Shown here: positions 1-10,690 of the stretch, piece after piece
Layout of the letters: each line of letters opens with the position of its first letter
Numbering within the stretch: position 1 is the stretch's first letter
DNA from: Limnanthes douglasii subsp. nivea
Taxonomy: Eukaryota > Streptophyta > Magnoliopsida > Brassicales > Limnanthaceae
Length of the DNA stretch: 64,000 nt
Direction of reading: 5' to 3'
NCBI GenBank assembly: GCA_036936605.1
Contig: JAUPFV010000002.1
Location: 320,618,893 to 320,682,892 of the forward strand
Position numbers and translations under genes: made by a program
Notes under the pieces: model-generated
Databases searched by the model: none
What the model was told of the DNA's origin: nothing
Seen by the model: only the letters and a program-made list of their open reading frames with translations

Positions 1-746
1 TGGCCATTTTCCTGGTGCCCTCGATAGATTCTTTTTCAAGCCATTTCAAATCGTTCTGTTTGTCACTTCCACTTGTTCATTAGCTTGAGGATGAAAGGGT
101 GTCGAAAAACATTGTTGAATTCCTTTAGAAGTACAAAATGCAGCCACTTCCCTATTGTTAAATTGAGGGCCATTATCTGTTGTAATTCTTCGAGGAACCC
201 CCAAACTACAACATATATTATTCACAATGAATTTGATAACATCCTTTGCTTTTGTGTCTGATAGTGGTTCTGCTTTTGCCCACATTGTAAAATAATCCAC
301 CGCCACAATTATCATCTGCCTTCCCCAGAAGCCATCGGCAAAGGTCCCACAAGATCAATTCCCCACCTATCAAATGGTATTGCTTCATATATAGACATAA
401 GTGGTACTCCTGGTCTATCAATAGCATTACCAAATCTTTGACAAGTATCACAACCTCATACTAAATTCTTAGCATCATTCATGATTGTAGGCCAGTAAAA
501 CCATGCAAGTAAAACTCGACGTGATAAGGCTTTGAACCCACAATGAGCTGACCCTTCACCATCATGCAATTTTGACAATATTTCTTGTGATTCTTGTTTG
601 CCTAAAAATCGTAGTAATGGTCTGCTTAATGACTTTTTATATAAAATTCCATCTGTGACTATATATCTACCCCTTAATTTTTTAGCCAATTGAGAATCAT
701 TTGGCAGTAATCCTTGGGTAAAAAAATTAAGATGACCGATCGCCAA
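1..746 (-). pseudogene. Integrase remnant of the minus-strand Tat element
   Basis: The zinc-binding domain (456-746) shows HDGEGSAHCG...YWPTIMNDA, with the CDTC pair in the adjacent frame near 440. The catalytic core (46-315) has D in VAVDYFTMWAKAE, D in TTDNGPQFN and E in EQVEVTNR, so all three DDE positions can be seen. A stop separates the two parts. The C-terminal domain is beyond the window start. Confidence 0.85.
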
Positions 747-926
747 TCACGCCGGCTTTCATCACTGACTAGAAATTCTTCTATAATTACACATTGGCTA
801 GACTGAGTAACAATTGAAGGATTTTCTTGTAGAAAAATCCAGTAATATTCTTCCTTGTAGGAAATATTTGCTAAAGAATCATCCACCATGTTACTAATTC
901 GCATGATATATTCCACAACCATATTG

Positions 927-1250
927 TCAAACAGAAGCATTAAATTTTGAAGCTCCCGAAGATATAAAATCAAACGATCCTTCCTTGCTTTGGATAATCA
1001 AGATACTGATTTGCCAATAATTAAGAATCCGTTTCCAAACGTACCAAAGTTCCCCACAAATGTTTGCCAATATCAGACCTGCCAAAGCAGCTTCGTACTC
1101 AGCTTCATTGTTTGAAGCATGAAAACCAAATTTAATAGAGCGGACCATTGTTTCCCCCCTCAGAGTTATCAATTGGACCCCAACACTGCACCCTGAAATA
1201 CTGGATCCTCCATTTGTTTAAACAATCCACCTCGAATCTATAGGCAAAGA
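927..1250 (-). pseudogene. Second (archaeal-type) RNase H domain
   Basis: The minus strand carries SIKFGFHASNNEAEYEAALA and then GLILAN. The NNEAEYEAL-GL-LA block is characteristic of the additional RNase H found between the RT-RNase H and the integrase in Tat-lineage elements. An upstream piece (TNGGSSISGCSVGV) is the first strand of the domain. The same block recurs on the plus strand near 5590, 54280 and 61240, which ties those fragments to the same lineage. The domain is broken downstream by frameshifts. Confidence 0.82.
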
Positions 1251-1399
1251 ATTTTTACTTTCTTCCTCATCCGATCGACTTGAGTGGAACTCAACAATAA
1301 AATTAGTCAGTGCCTATGCCTTGATCGTTGTTTGAGGTGTAAATAAAATATCGTAATCCCCCAACTCCATTGACCACTTGGTCATCCTCCTTCAGATAT

Positions 1400-2520
1400 C
1401 AGGTCGTTGCAATACATTTTTTAAGGGGAATGAAGTTCGAACTTCTATAGTATGAGCTTAAAAATATGGACGCATCTTCCTAGCGACAATCACCAATGCT
1501 AAAGCCAGCTTTTCTAATTTTATATATCTCTTTTCTATTGCCACCAGCCTTTTGCTAACGTAAGACACCAACTTCGGAATTCCTGAATCTTCACTAATTA
1601 ACGCTGCGCTGAGTGCAAAATCCGGTACCACGATGTACACAAATAATTTCTCCCCATTTTGAGGCTTTGTTAATATTTCCGGTGATGACAACAAATTTTG
1701 AATGTTTGTAAACGTTGGTTCGCATTCCGACGTCCATTCGAACCTGTTGGGTCCTCGTAACACTTGAAAGAAAGGAAAGAATTTGTCAGAAAATCTTGAA
1801 ATAAATCGATTAAGTGCTGCTAACTTTCCTGTCAGTATTTTCACTTCTTTAATTAGTCAAGGTGAATTAATTGTTATCAAAGCTTTCAACTGTTCCTGGT
1901 CGGCTTCCATTCCTTTTTCACTAATAATTAAACCCAAAAACTTCCCCGACCGAACTCCGAATGTATAATTCTCATGATTTTATTTCAACTTGATCGCTCT
2001 TAGATTCAAAAAAGCTTCCTCTAGATTATCAAGATGCACATCGTCCCTTGGATGTTTCACTACCATATCATCTATATATACTTCCATATTTTTCCGATCT
2101 GCGTAGCAAAAGCTTTATTCATTAATCTCTGATAAGTGGCGCCATAATTCTTTAATCCGAAAGGCATCACTCCATAACAATGAAGGCCACTATCAGTTAT
2201 AAAATTTGTGCACTCCTGATCTTTTGGATCTATTTGGATCTGATTATACCTTGCAAAAGCATCCTGAAGTGGAATCAATCAACTAATCTATTCCAGGAAC
2301 ACAAAATGGATCTTTGGGGCAAGCTCTATTCAAATCTTTAAAATACACACACATCCTTCATTTCCCATTTTTCTTTTTAACCACCACCGGATTCACTGTC
2401 CACAAAAGATATTGTGATTTCCTTATGTGTCCGACCTTAGACAACCGATCCACTTCAACTACTATTTCTTCCGCTTTTTACAAGGAAAACGCTCTCCTTT
2501 TTTGAATCACCGGCTTGACT
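1400..2520 (-). pseudogene. Reverse transcriptase and first RNase H of the Tat element
   Basis: From high to low coordinates the minus strand shows NPVVVKKKNGK, CVYFKDLNRACPKDPF, DAFARYNQI (2240-2275), GVMPFGLKNYGATYQRLMN, the catalytic YIDDMVV (about 2055-2085) and FLGLIISEKGMEA. These are the ordered RT blocks of Ty3/gypsy pol. The connection and RNase H follow at 1458-1844, with LAALNRFISR and VSYVSKRL...EKRYIKLEKLALALV. Scattered stops and at least two frame changes make it non-functional. Confidence 0.88.
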
Positions 2521-2585
2521 TTCAGATCTATGGCCAAGATATGTCGAATAAACTCAATAGGTACTTCTATTACATCTTCTGTCTT

Positions 2586-3330
2586 TCAAGCGAAGACATC
2601 CAAATTCTGAGATAAAAAATCAAGCAGTTGTTGACGTAGAAAATGGGTCAATAAAGTTCCAATCCGAAGCACTTTCCCTTCCGAAAAAGTAAACTCTTTT
2701 ATTTCTTCACTCTCTGTTAAAGACCCCGAGGTTTCCCTCAGATCGTCAACCCTTTCTTCTAAATCCAAGGGTGCCCTCTCTAATTGTTATTCTTGCATCA
2801 AATCTCCACCGCTGGATCCTCGGACCTGAACTGTAGTGTCATTACATTCTCTAGAAACCTTTTGATCGCCTCGAACCACTCCAACTCTGTCTCTAACCAC
2901 GTAGTTAAAGCACTGATGATCTGTTGAAAACATCCTGTACATTCTTGAAAGCCATGATCTTGCAAAAAGAGCATTATAACTTGTGGGACAGTCCACCGCC
3001 ATAAAGAGTACTTGGACCTTTTTCTTGAATGGTCATTTTCCCAAACTAACTTCACCTTCGAATTCTCCAACAACATGAGCTGTTACACCCGTGAATTCGA
3101 TAATTATACGTTATGATTGTGTAATCCGAGGTGGGTTTATCATCATAACATAGGTGGACTTAAAAATGACATTAGCGGAACTGCCAGTGTCACTCAACAC
3201 TTTCCCTTCATTTTGTTTGATGAAGATGATTTGAGTGGGACTGCAGGACCACATGAGGATGCTGTCGTCCCTCTCAAAATGTGTTGACATCTTCCCTTCA
3301 ATTTAAGTTGTCAAGTTGACAACATGCCTT
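2586..3330 (-). pseudogene. Aspartic protease region of the minus-strand Tat element
   Basis: The minus-strand translation near 3165-3195 reads LSDTGSSANVI, the aspartic protease active-site motif DTGS followed by the usual SANV. After it come EFTGVTAHVVGEFEG and, in another frame (2787-3002), a segment with YNALFARSWL, corresponding to the family's YNxILGRxxL block with altered residues. Further minus-strand sequence to about 2590 is the protease-RT linker. The frame is interrupted. Confidence 0.75.
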
Positions 3331-3399
3331 TTCCTCGAACTACCTGAATTTCCAGTCATTGAATCGCCTCTAAAAATTGCCAATGATTAAAAAAACTTG

Positions 3400-4886
3400 C
3401 ACAATTCCCGAACATGCCCCTTTTCCACAGAAGCTACCTCAACAGGCTCCTCGACTGCCATCAGAAGCAAGCTGTTCGGATCCTTTTCAACATATTCAAT
3501 GAGGCATCGAATGACTTAATCTATGAATCCATAATCATCAAGTTCTCAGCTGGCGGTGCAACCTTCAGAATTGATGCACCATTATTCTTCGATGAACTTC
3601 CATGTGACTTCACATAAGTCAGGAGCTTTCCATTCTCAATTAAATATTGGATTTGCTTCTTCAGAGCAATACAATCATTCATATCAGGCCCAATATCATC
3701 ATGATACCTACAAAATTTATTATTCATTTCCTCCCTCAGTCTGTTGATAGGAGTTGGCTTCCAAAAGTTCACAGAATTCTTAGTCTTATCCCAAATGATA
3801 AAAACACTCTATGTTAAATCAGTATAGTACTCTGGCCTGACCCATGTATTTGGCCTAGGCCTGTTGTAATTATTAAATGAAGCGTGGTTTGTATAACCAG
3901 CACTCCAAGGAGGCAAAGTTTTGTTCTTTTGCTTGCACTGAATAATCGTATCACCATTGGTTCTCATCTCTTTGCTTCCCACAAACTGCATTCGAAAAGA
4001 AATATAAAAATCTATGAAATTTGATATGGATCCCCTCGGAATCTTGTTGTACCACTTGAGAGCTGTTCCCTTAAAAGTTTGAGAAAAGGCATGACACACA
4101 AGCCGGTCGTCATCCTTGAAGTTAATCATATAATTTTTGTATTGTTCAATGTGATCATTAGAATCTTGCATCCCATCAAACTTTTCAACCTTCAAAATAT
4201 CAAAAGGCTTTGGAAGTGTCATAGAATGAATTTCATTTGTCAATGGAGAATTTCTCCAATCAACGCCTTGAACAAATTTATCATCGGTTCCCATTGTGAC
4301 ATATAGATTCCTCTCAGTTTCAGCATACTAATTCGAAGGATTCCCTTCATGCCAAGTTGATCGAGGACCATTCTTAGACTTACTCTTCTTTTTATACCTC
4401 CTCGAATACTCTATTTTTTATTCCCCTTTTGAAAAACCTCTATTTTTTATTCCTCCTTGAATCACTAGAAGTTATTAACTTTTGTTGGTCTTTTTTCTCC
4501 TTTCGAGACGAATATCGCTATTTAGAAGACACAAAGCGTGCTTTTTTATGCTCAGACTTAGCATGTCAATCATCAAAAGATCGATTTGACAGACTTTCCA
4601 CATCGATTTTTTCCATTTCTTGTCTAACTTCAGATCTAATTCTTACAGAAAGTATCTCTTGTTTTTTCTATTTATATTTTTCATTCAAAGCATTAATTTT
4701 ATCTAGGAGTTGATTCATTCTTGTCTTAACATCAGATCGAACTTGGACCGAAGACGATCCATCAGTTCTATTCCCATCAGTTATATTCTTTTGCAAATCA
4801 TCTCTCGTGATTTCTATTGCTGATTGAAGCATATGATTATTATCAAGATTCATCTTATGAATTTTAGTCAAGAAATAGCACTGCAT
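3400..4886 (-). pseudogene. gag remnant of the minus-strand Tat element
   Basis: The N-terminal part (4668-4886) is charged and helix-rich. The capsid-like core (3809-4294) carries the family pattern of a DPxxH-like segment (SNDHIEQYKNYM), then CHAFSQTFKGTALKWY and then GSISNF, which matches Tat gag. A C-terminal piece (3521-3772) has the Tat-type YHDDIGPDMNDC...LIENGKL block. Stops and frame changes separate the pieces. Gag would form the particle that packages element RNA. This copy cannot make a full protein. Confidence 0.8.
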
Positions 4887-4928
4887 AGTATCACTTTCGA
4901 GCAGAGTAAGCCAGTGATTTTTCTTTTT

Positions 4929-4952
4929 CAGTCCCCAATAGAGTCGTCAATT
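4929..4952 (-). other. Primer-binding region of the minus-strand gypsy element
   Basis: The minus strand reads TTGACGACTCTATTGGGGAC immediately after the LTR end. This resembles the TTGGCGACTCTGCTGGGGA-type leader seen downstream of LTRs in many Tat/Ogre-group elements. Which tRNA primes is not decided here. Confidence 0.55.
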
Positions 4953-5306
4953 TGATGAGGTTTTATTTTGCTTTAGTAAATTGCTAAAGAAGAATTTTAG
5001 AGAGAGAAAATGTTAGAGAGTTTTTAGAGAGAGAAAACACAATTACAAATGTGTTTCAAGGTAAAAGTGGACTAATTGTCGTTCAGTCCTTACAAATGTT
5101 ATAAGGAGCCAAGACTTTGTCTCAAACTGAATTTCTTACAAAAGTGGACTAATTGTCGTTTAGTCCTTATAAATTATACAGAGTCACAAATATCATCTAA
5201 AACTTACACCAGTCACAGATTAAGGATAGAACTTACTTTAATTACAATTTAATCCCTAAATTTATATTATTTACAAACTTATCCTTAAAACTCTATTTTC
5301 AAATCA
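4953..5306 (-). repeat. 5' LTR of the minus-strand gypsy element
   Basis: On the minus strand the segment begins TGATTTG and ends CATCA, directly followed by the primer-binding region. Length is about 354 bp. It contains an internal near-repeat (AAAGTGGACTAATTGTCGTT at about 5067 and again about 5141). The right border is supported because sequence homologous to the 61-kb Tat element starts right after it, at about 5308. The partner LTR lies outside the window, so the borders rest on the TG/CA ends and on the junction only. Confidence 0.6.
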
Positions 5307-5307
5307 G

Positions 5308-6900
5308 TTATAACGTATTTTCCTTTGGGAAATATGATACAAAACCCTGTTCTATCTGGAAGATAGACCAGATAGTGAGGAAAATTAGGGGATTATAATT
5401 TCTATGTTGAACTGGTAAGAAAAATCAAAGCCCAAGCGCTGGAAAATTTGTTTATGGAGTTTCGAGTCTGAGAGACAATTTTTTCTAGAGGACGAGTCTA
5501 AATATACTTGTTGAGTTATAATTAATGAAGAAAATAATGATCATGGCTTTTTGGAAATCATATATCCAACACAAAATATCATAAATCAATCCATCAAGTT
5601 TGAATTTCAAACATCTAATAATGAATTCGAGTATGAATTTGCAATTGCAAGACTCTAGTTGGCAAATATATCTACGGAGCTAGGAAAGTAGATCTCCTAA
5701 CTAATTCTTAATTAATTTTCACCCATGCATCAAGATAGTCGAAGCCAAATACGATAACATTATTTAGTACTTGATAGAGTTATAATCTCTAATTAGTAAA
5801 TTCGAGCAAGTGGAATTTAAACAAGTCCCGAGAGTTGAGAATCTAATAACTGACAAACTCACATATTTTGTATGAACATCTATGGCCACAAAAATAATCA
5901 TTCAGGAAAATTCATCTATTACATCACCAAACCATTTATGTTGACAGTGATGTCCATAAGAGTAATAATAATACAAGGTGACAAAAAAGAAGAAAAATAT
6001 TAGAGAACACCAATCAAGAAGTACATGATAGAAAGTATAATCCTCGATGATAAAAGAGAAGCACGAGAGATAAATATAAAGTCAACAAAATTCGTTTGGA
6101 CTTTAGATACACTATACAAAAGTGGGCTAACTAATACATTACTCTGATGCTTAGGTATATATGAAGCAACGTTTTTTTCTACGAACTACATGATGAAGAA
6201 TGAAGTGTTTATTATGGATGTAAGGCGCTCTACTGAAGAAGCCTAATTGAGAGCTATTATAGCCAAAAATAATGCTAGACTGAAACAAAAAGAAAAGCTT
6301 AGTGTGATACATACCATCAATTCGCAAACTCCTTACAACTCATGTCAATACTACTTGAGATAATAATTGAAGCAATCCCATCAAATCAATGCTGTTAGAA
6401 TATTGTGGGGTCCCTACCAATAGCTTTAGGAGGAAGAAAGTTTATATTGGTTCCCGTAGATTACTTCTCAAAGTGGGAGGAAGTACGATCCCTAATGAAT
6501 ATCATGCAAAAGAGTTAATAACTTTATTAAAAATAAATATATGTTACACGTTTGGAATTCTAAAGTCGTCACTACGGATAATGAAATTTAATTCCATAAT
6601 GAAAAAGTCACAAGGTTTTCTTCTCAAATTGAACTAAAGCAATAAATTTCTTTCTCTTTTTATCTCAAACCAACGACCAAGTTGAAATGAACAAGAAGAC
6701 AATAACATAGGGCTCAAATATATTTTAGAATGAGTAACTGGAACCTGGTCGAATTTCCTTCAAGAATTCCTACGGTTATACAAAACCACATTTACAACCG
6801 TAATAGAAGAAATGCAAATTTTCATGGTATATGTATCTAGAACCAGGGGTGCTAGATAAAATAGGTATCTCATATACCATGGAAGAATAATATAATGAAC
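5308..6900 (+). pseudogene. Plus-strand Tat pol remnant: second RNase H to integrase
   Basis: Near 5590 the plus strand reads FQTSNNEFEYE, the second-RNase H block. Near 6180-6240 a frame gives ELHDEE...YYGCKALY, matching the integrase zinc region of the minus-strand element. At 6405-6620, mixing frames gives GGRKFILVPVDYFSKWEE, GIPK and TDNEIQFHNEK, which is the integrase core. It starts abruptly at 5308, in the middle of sequence that is continuous at 61010 in another copy, so the 5' part was displaced by the insertion at 1-5306. Heavily mutated. Confidence 0.75.
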
Positions 6901-7860
6901 CAAGTAATGCACATGTCCAAAGTTCTATGGTTTAAGTAATTAAATAAAGAAGAATCAAAGCGCATATGCGATCAGAATATTACAATACGTTCTTGAGGAA
7001 TATATATAATTCTAAAGTGTGATTTAGAATTTCAGAAACATGAAATGATGTGTTATAGAGAGTTTTCCTTCACACTAAATATAATTGGCTTGATAATTTA
7101 TATTTAAATTGGGAGCGTCCTTTAACGTTCAAAGCCATATCTTACAGAGTTTTCCTTCACACTAAATATAATTGGCTTGACAATTTATATTTAAATTGGG
7201 AGCATCCTTTAACGTTCGAAGCCATATCTTACAGAATATTGGATGAAAAAGGAAACCAAGTTCTTCAACCCTCGAATATTGAAAGCTTATAGCTCTAATA
7301 TAGTTCTTGATACTCAAGATTTTAACTTACTACTGCTTGTAAAATGTATATGTTCGACTATAGGGATATACTATTTTCTACTTTGGCGGTGCGAGATGTT
7401 ATTAAGCATGTATTCAACATTAATAAAATGTTATTCATGCCAAAATATAAGTCTCATTTCATACGCTCTCAAAAGCATAAAATATAAAATAAATGCTAAC
7501 AAGCCAAAATATGGGATTCAATCAAGAAATTTAAAGGCTTTTTAAACTCTAACACAAGTCTTAGATGATATAAAAATCAATTTTATAAAATCAAATGCTC
7601 CATCAAGAGCGCAGAAGCTTAATAAAGTCTCTAATAATAGCAAGTCTCAACAATCACTCTTGAAAAAATAAAGTGATCCATCATAGACATTAAAGGCTTC
7701 ATAAAGTCTATAATAATGACAAGTCTGAAATGATAAAAAATTAATCCTTTGACAGAAAAGTAAGCTTCAGATGCTTCAAAAAACAAGAGAGAGAACCAAG
7801 AATGGGAGTTAGTACCCAAAAGCTATCTAAACAATTCTAAAAACTCCAAACAATGAACAT
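6900..7860 (+). other. Tat 3' spacer between pol and the antisense module
   Basis: No supported gene. The sequence is shared with about 62580-63040 in the long Tat element at the right end of the window, so it belongs to the element and not to the host. It includes the 89-bp tandem duplication listed separately and scattered short open frames without recognisable motifs. Confidence 0.55.
7057..7234 (+). repeat. 89-bp tandem duplication
   Basis: Two head-to-tail copies (7057-7145 and 7146-7234) beginning AGAGTTTTCCTTCACACTAA, differing at only a few bases. The homologous place near 62705 in the right-hand Tat copy has a single unit, so the duplication arose after the two copies separated. Confidence 0.85.
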
Positions 7861-7929
7861 AAATGTTCATTAATAAAGTGTCGGCTTATTTGGATTTATT
7901 AATGAATTAAAAAACAGAGAGCGTTAAGT

Positions 7930-10690
7930 ATTTAATAAAAGTATAAAGACTCGTCAAATAAAATTATAATAAGGGGTACTTCAAAATAAAACAAGATTCT
8001 TAATACAAAAGTAAAATACAATGCTTTCAACATTACAAAACATAGAGTAATAAGAAGTCGTGTTTCGACATTCTTTTGAGAAGCAATAGAATATTTGGTT
8101 GGGATAACATAAGAATCCATAATAGTTGTTTGGCCTTTAGTACCATCAATATTGTCACTTCTAGTACTAGCAGCTTAAACATTACTAGTCCACCACCATC
8201 TTTCTCAATACCACTTCTTTCACAACATTCATAAACATTGTCTCTCTTAAGTCATTTATTTCTTTGTTTTTTATTTTATTCAAGAAGGCTGCAATATATG
8301 CACTATCCTTAAGCTATCTAAGTCATTATCCAATTCATTCTTAGGATCATAATACCATAAGCTATGTAAATTTACGTTGAGGTATTTCTTGTGAAAATCT
8401 AGAACTAGTTTGGAATGACCGTCCAAAATTGGTGCACGACTAGACACAATAATTTATGTCTAATAAGTAATAACGTATTGCATCCAAGACTGACGTTCAG
8501 GAAGTAAAAGTTTTGAATATGAGTTGTTCTTCAACTTCTAATCATTTAATTATTCAAGCAGCTTTGACTTTACAACCTTGGTGTAGGCCTTGGTATCAAT
8601 GAGCTCTTTGTCATTAGAAGACTATAGATCATAAACAATAATTAGTTCAACCTTAAAAACATTTTCTTTATAAGAATAAGTAACGCTACCTTGAACATAA
8701 GCCATATTACAAAACTTGTAGCTAGCCAAGATGGTTTCTTAGGTATGATTCAATGCACTCCTTAACTGAGGAATGTAAACGACTTATTCTTCAGTTATTC
8801 ATTTAGTACAACCTCGGCTTTAGCCTTGGATTCCAACTCAATTTGAAACATCATATCTTTTTTTTTCTCATTCTCTCTCCTAACAAATTTCAATTTTTGT
8901 TTCTTAGCTTGTCTCATTTCAATCTTAATTTCAAGAGAAATTCGTATTGAATAGTTTTTATTCTAAAGGTTTAGCAGAACCATCAAGAAACATCAAAAGA
9001 TCGGAAACGTAATTTACATGATGAACATTGTAAAGATAAAGCATGGTTAAACCATTAAAAAAATCCATGAAAACAACATGTAGCATATATATATATATAT
9101 TATATAATTAGTTCATATAAATGCAGCAAGATTCAGGGAGGTAAGGATAAGAAGAGAAGTAAAATCTTATCTTATCTCAAATCCTAAATTAATGTTCCTT
9201 TTTATAGGACAATGCACAAAAGGTGGGTTGGAAGTTTCATTTGGCTGACTAAATAAAGTGAGTTACTATCTCTTAAAGCTCAAAAAAAAAATACATTGCA
9301 GTGGTAGCTTTGGACGAAGACAAAACCATATTGGGGAGGTCCCCATTTGGTAACATATATATGGTATCCTAAATATTGATATCTATAATATAAGGTAGTC
9401 ATAATATGATGTTGCATCCTTCAAAAACTCATCATAAAAAAAATGAGGTTGAGGAGTCGTTGATGAGTTAATGCAATATTCACGGGTGACAACTGGATCC
9501 TCAATACAATAGCCTATTGGTTAAGTACTTCGACAACTAAAGAATTTTTATGAGTATGTGGGTTCAGTAATTATAACATCAGCTGCCTTCAAAAGTTGAG
9601 CAGTTTTATTACCAATAAAGAAAGAAAGCTCCATAAATAAAGAAGTTACAACCTTAGGAAGACCTTTGACTTTATTCTATCGAAATTGGAAACAAAATAA
9701 ATCATCACGATCTCATTTGGTGGCGGCCTTAGTATCAACAAATTTCTTATATCTCATATTTTCAAAATCAAGCTTAGGTATTAACTATGGTATGGCTTCT
9801 ATACCTTTCCATCTAAAATCAGAGACTCATTTTGGAGTAGAGCCATCAAAAATAATAACTCCTTCAGATATAACAAGAGAAATGATGCTCATGTTAAATA
9901 GGTCTGGTTCAACCACATTTTCAGACAAAGTAATAATGAAGATAACCGGTAGCAGTTAAATCCTCATAAATACTTTTCTAAAAACATGCTTTAACAATTG
10001 AGATTTATGGGTAGCATGAAAACATTAAGGAGCGAATGTAGTAGGTTATTGCTCGGTAATGGAAGCCAAAGGTATATCACTTTCATTATTACTCAATAAG
10101 TTATTTTTAATGGTAGTGATAATATTTATCACACATATTACGTTTGGCCACCGATTGCTTCTCCAGTTAATCAACGATATATCATCATGCTCATCTTTTA
10201 CCTCTTCTTCGAACATAGTATGACAAGATCCTCGTTTATTTTCTAAGCTAATAATACTCGCAACAACTTCTTTACAAACATCATCAGCCTCAGGTTTGAC
10301 ATTTGTAGCATCGGAACGAACATAAGATATTTTACTTGAACCTCAGGATTTCGATTTGCTACACAATTCCATATTAGAAAAACACTTTCAGCAAACGTTT
10401 CGTCTAGAATTTTTAACTTCACATCCTTCTTGCTCGAAAATAGTTTCAACAAATTCTTCTTCACTTGAAAAGGTTTTTTTGAGTGTTCCCCTTAGGGCAA
10501 GAACAAATAATGAAGCCTCCTTGCACAACAATACTCGACCATAACCCACTATGCATAAATTCCATGAGTATTATAATAAAAATATAGGAATAAGAAAAAT
10601 TAGAAACCTCATCCACCATTTGCGTGTACTTCATGCGAGTATGGTTTTCTCTTTTTCTATAAAAGACATCTTAATAATAGGAGCCAAGCA
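7930..10690 (-). pseudogene. Antisense-coding module downstream of Tat pol, copy 1
   Basis: Minus-strand translation gives blocks that recur in three other places in the window: a C-terminal block ending in DGTKGQTT.MDS and TKYSIASQK (8060-8230), a middle block with FDGSTPK and MRYKKFVDTK (9690-9880), and an N-terminal block with KISYVRSDATN and KYTQMVDEV (10240-10690). Gene direction is opposite to pol. I do not recognise the protein. Tat-lineage elements are known to carry extra antisense ORFs between pol and the 3' LTR, and this fits that position. Several stops and frameshifts break it. Function unknown. Confidence 0.6.

Larger units (their letters stand above)
1..5306 (-). mobile_element. 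Ty3/gypsy (Tat-lineage) LTR retrotransposon, truncated by window edge
   Basis: Reading the minus strand from 5306 downward gives the order LTR, primer-binding site, gag, protease, RT, RNase H, a second RNase H and integrase. That is Ty3/gypsy order, and the extra RNase H between RT-RH and integrase is the hallmark of the plant Tat lineage (Ogre/Retand/Grande group). The frame is broken by many stops and frameshifts, so the copy is dead, but motifs remain readable over nearly the whole length. The integrase C-terminus, any 3' antisense region and the 3' LTR would lie left of base 1. The element lies inside an older plus-strand Tat element that resumes at 5307. Confidence 0.88.
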
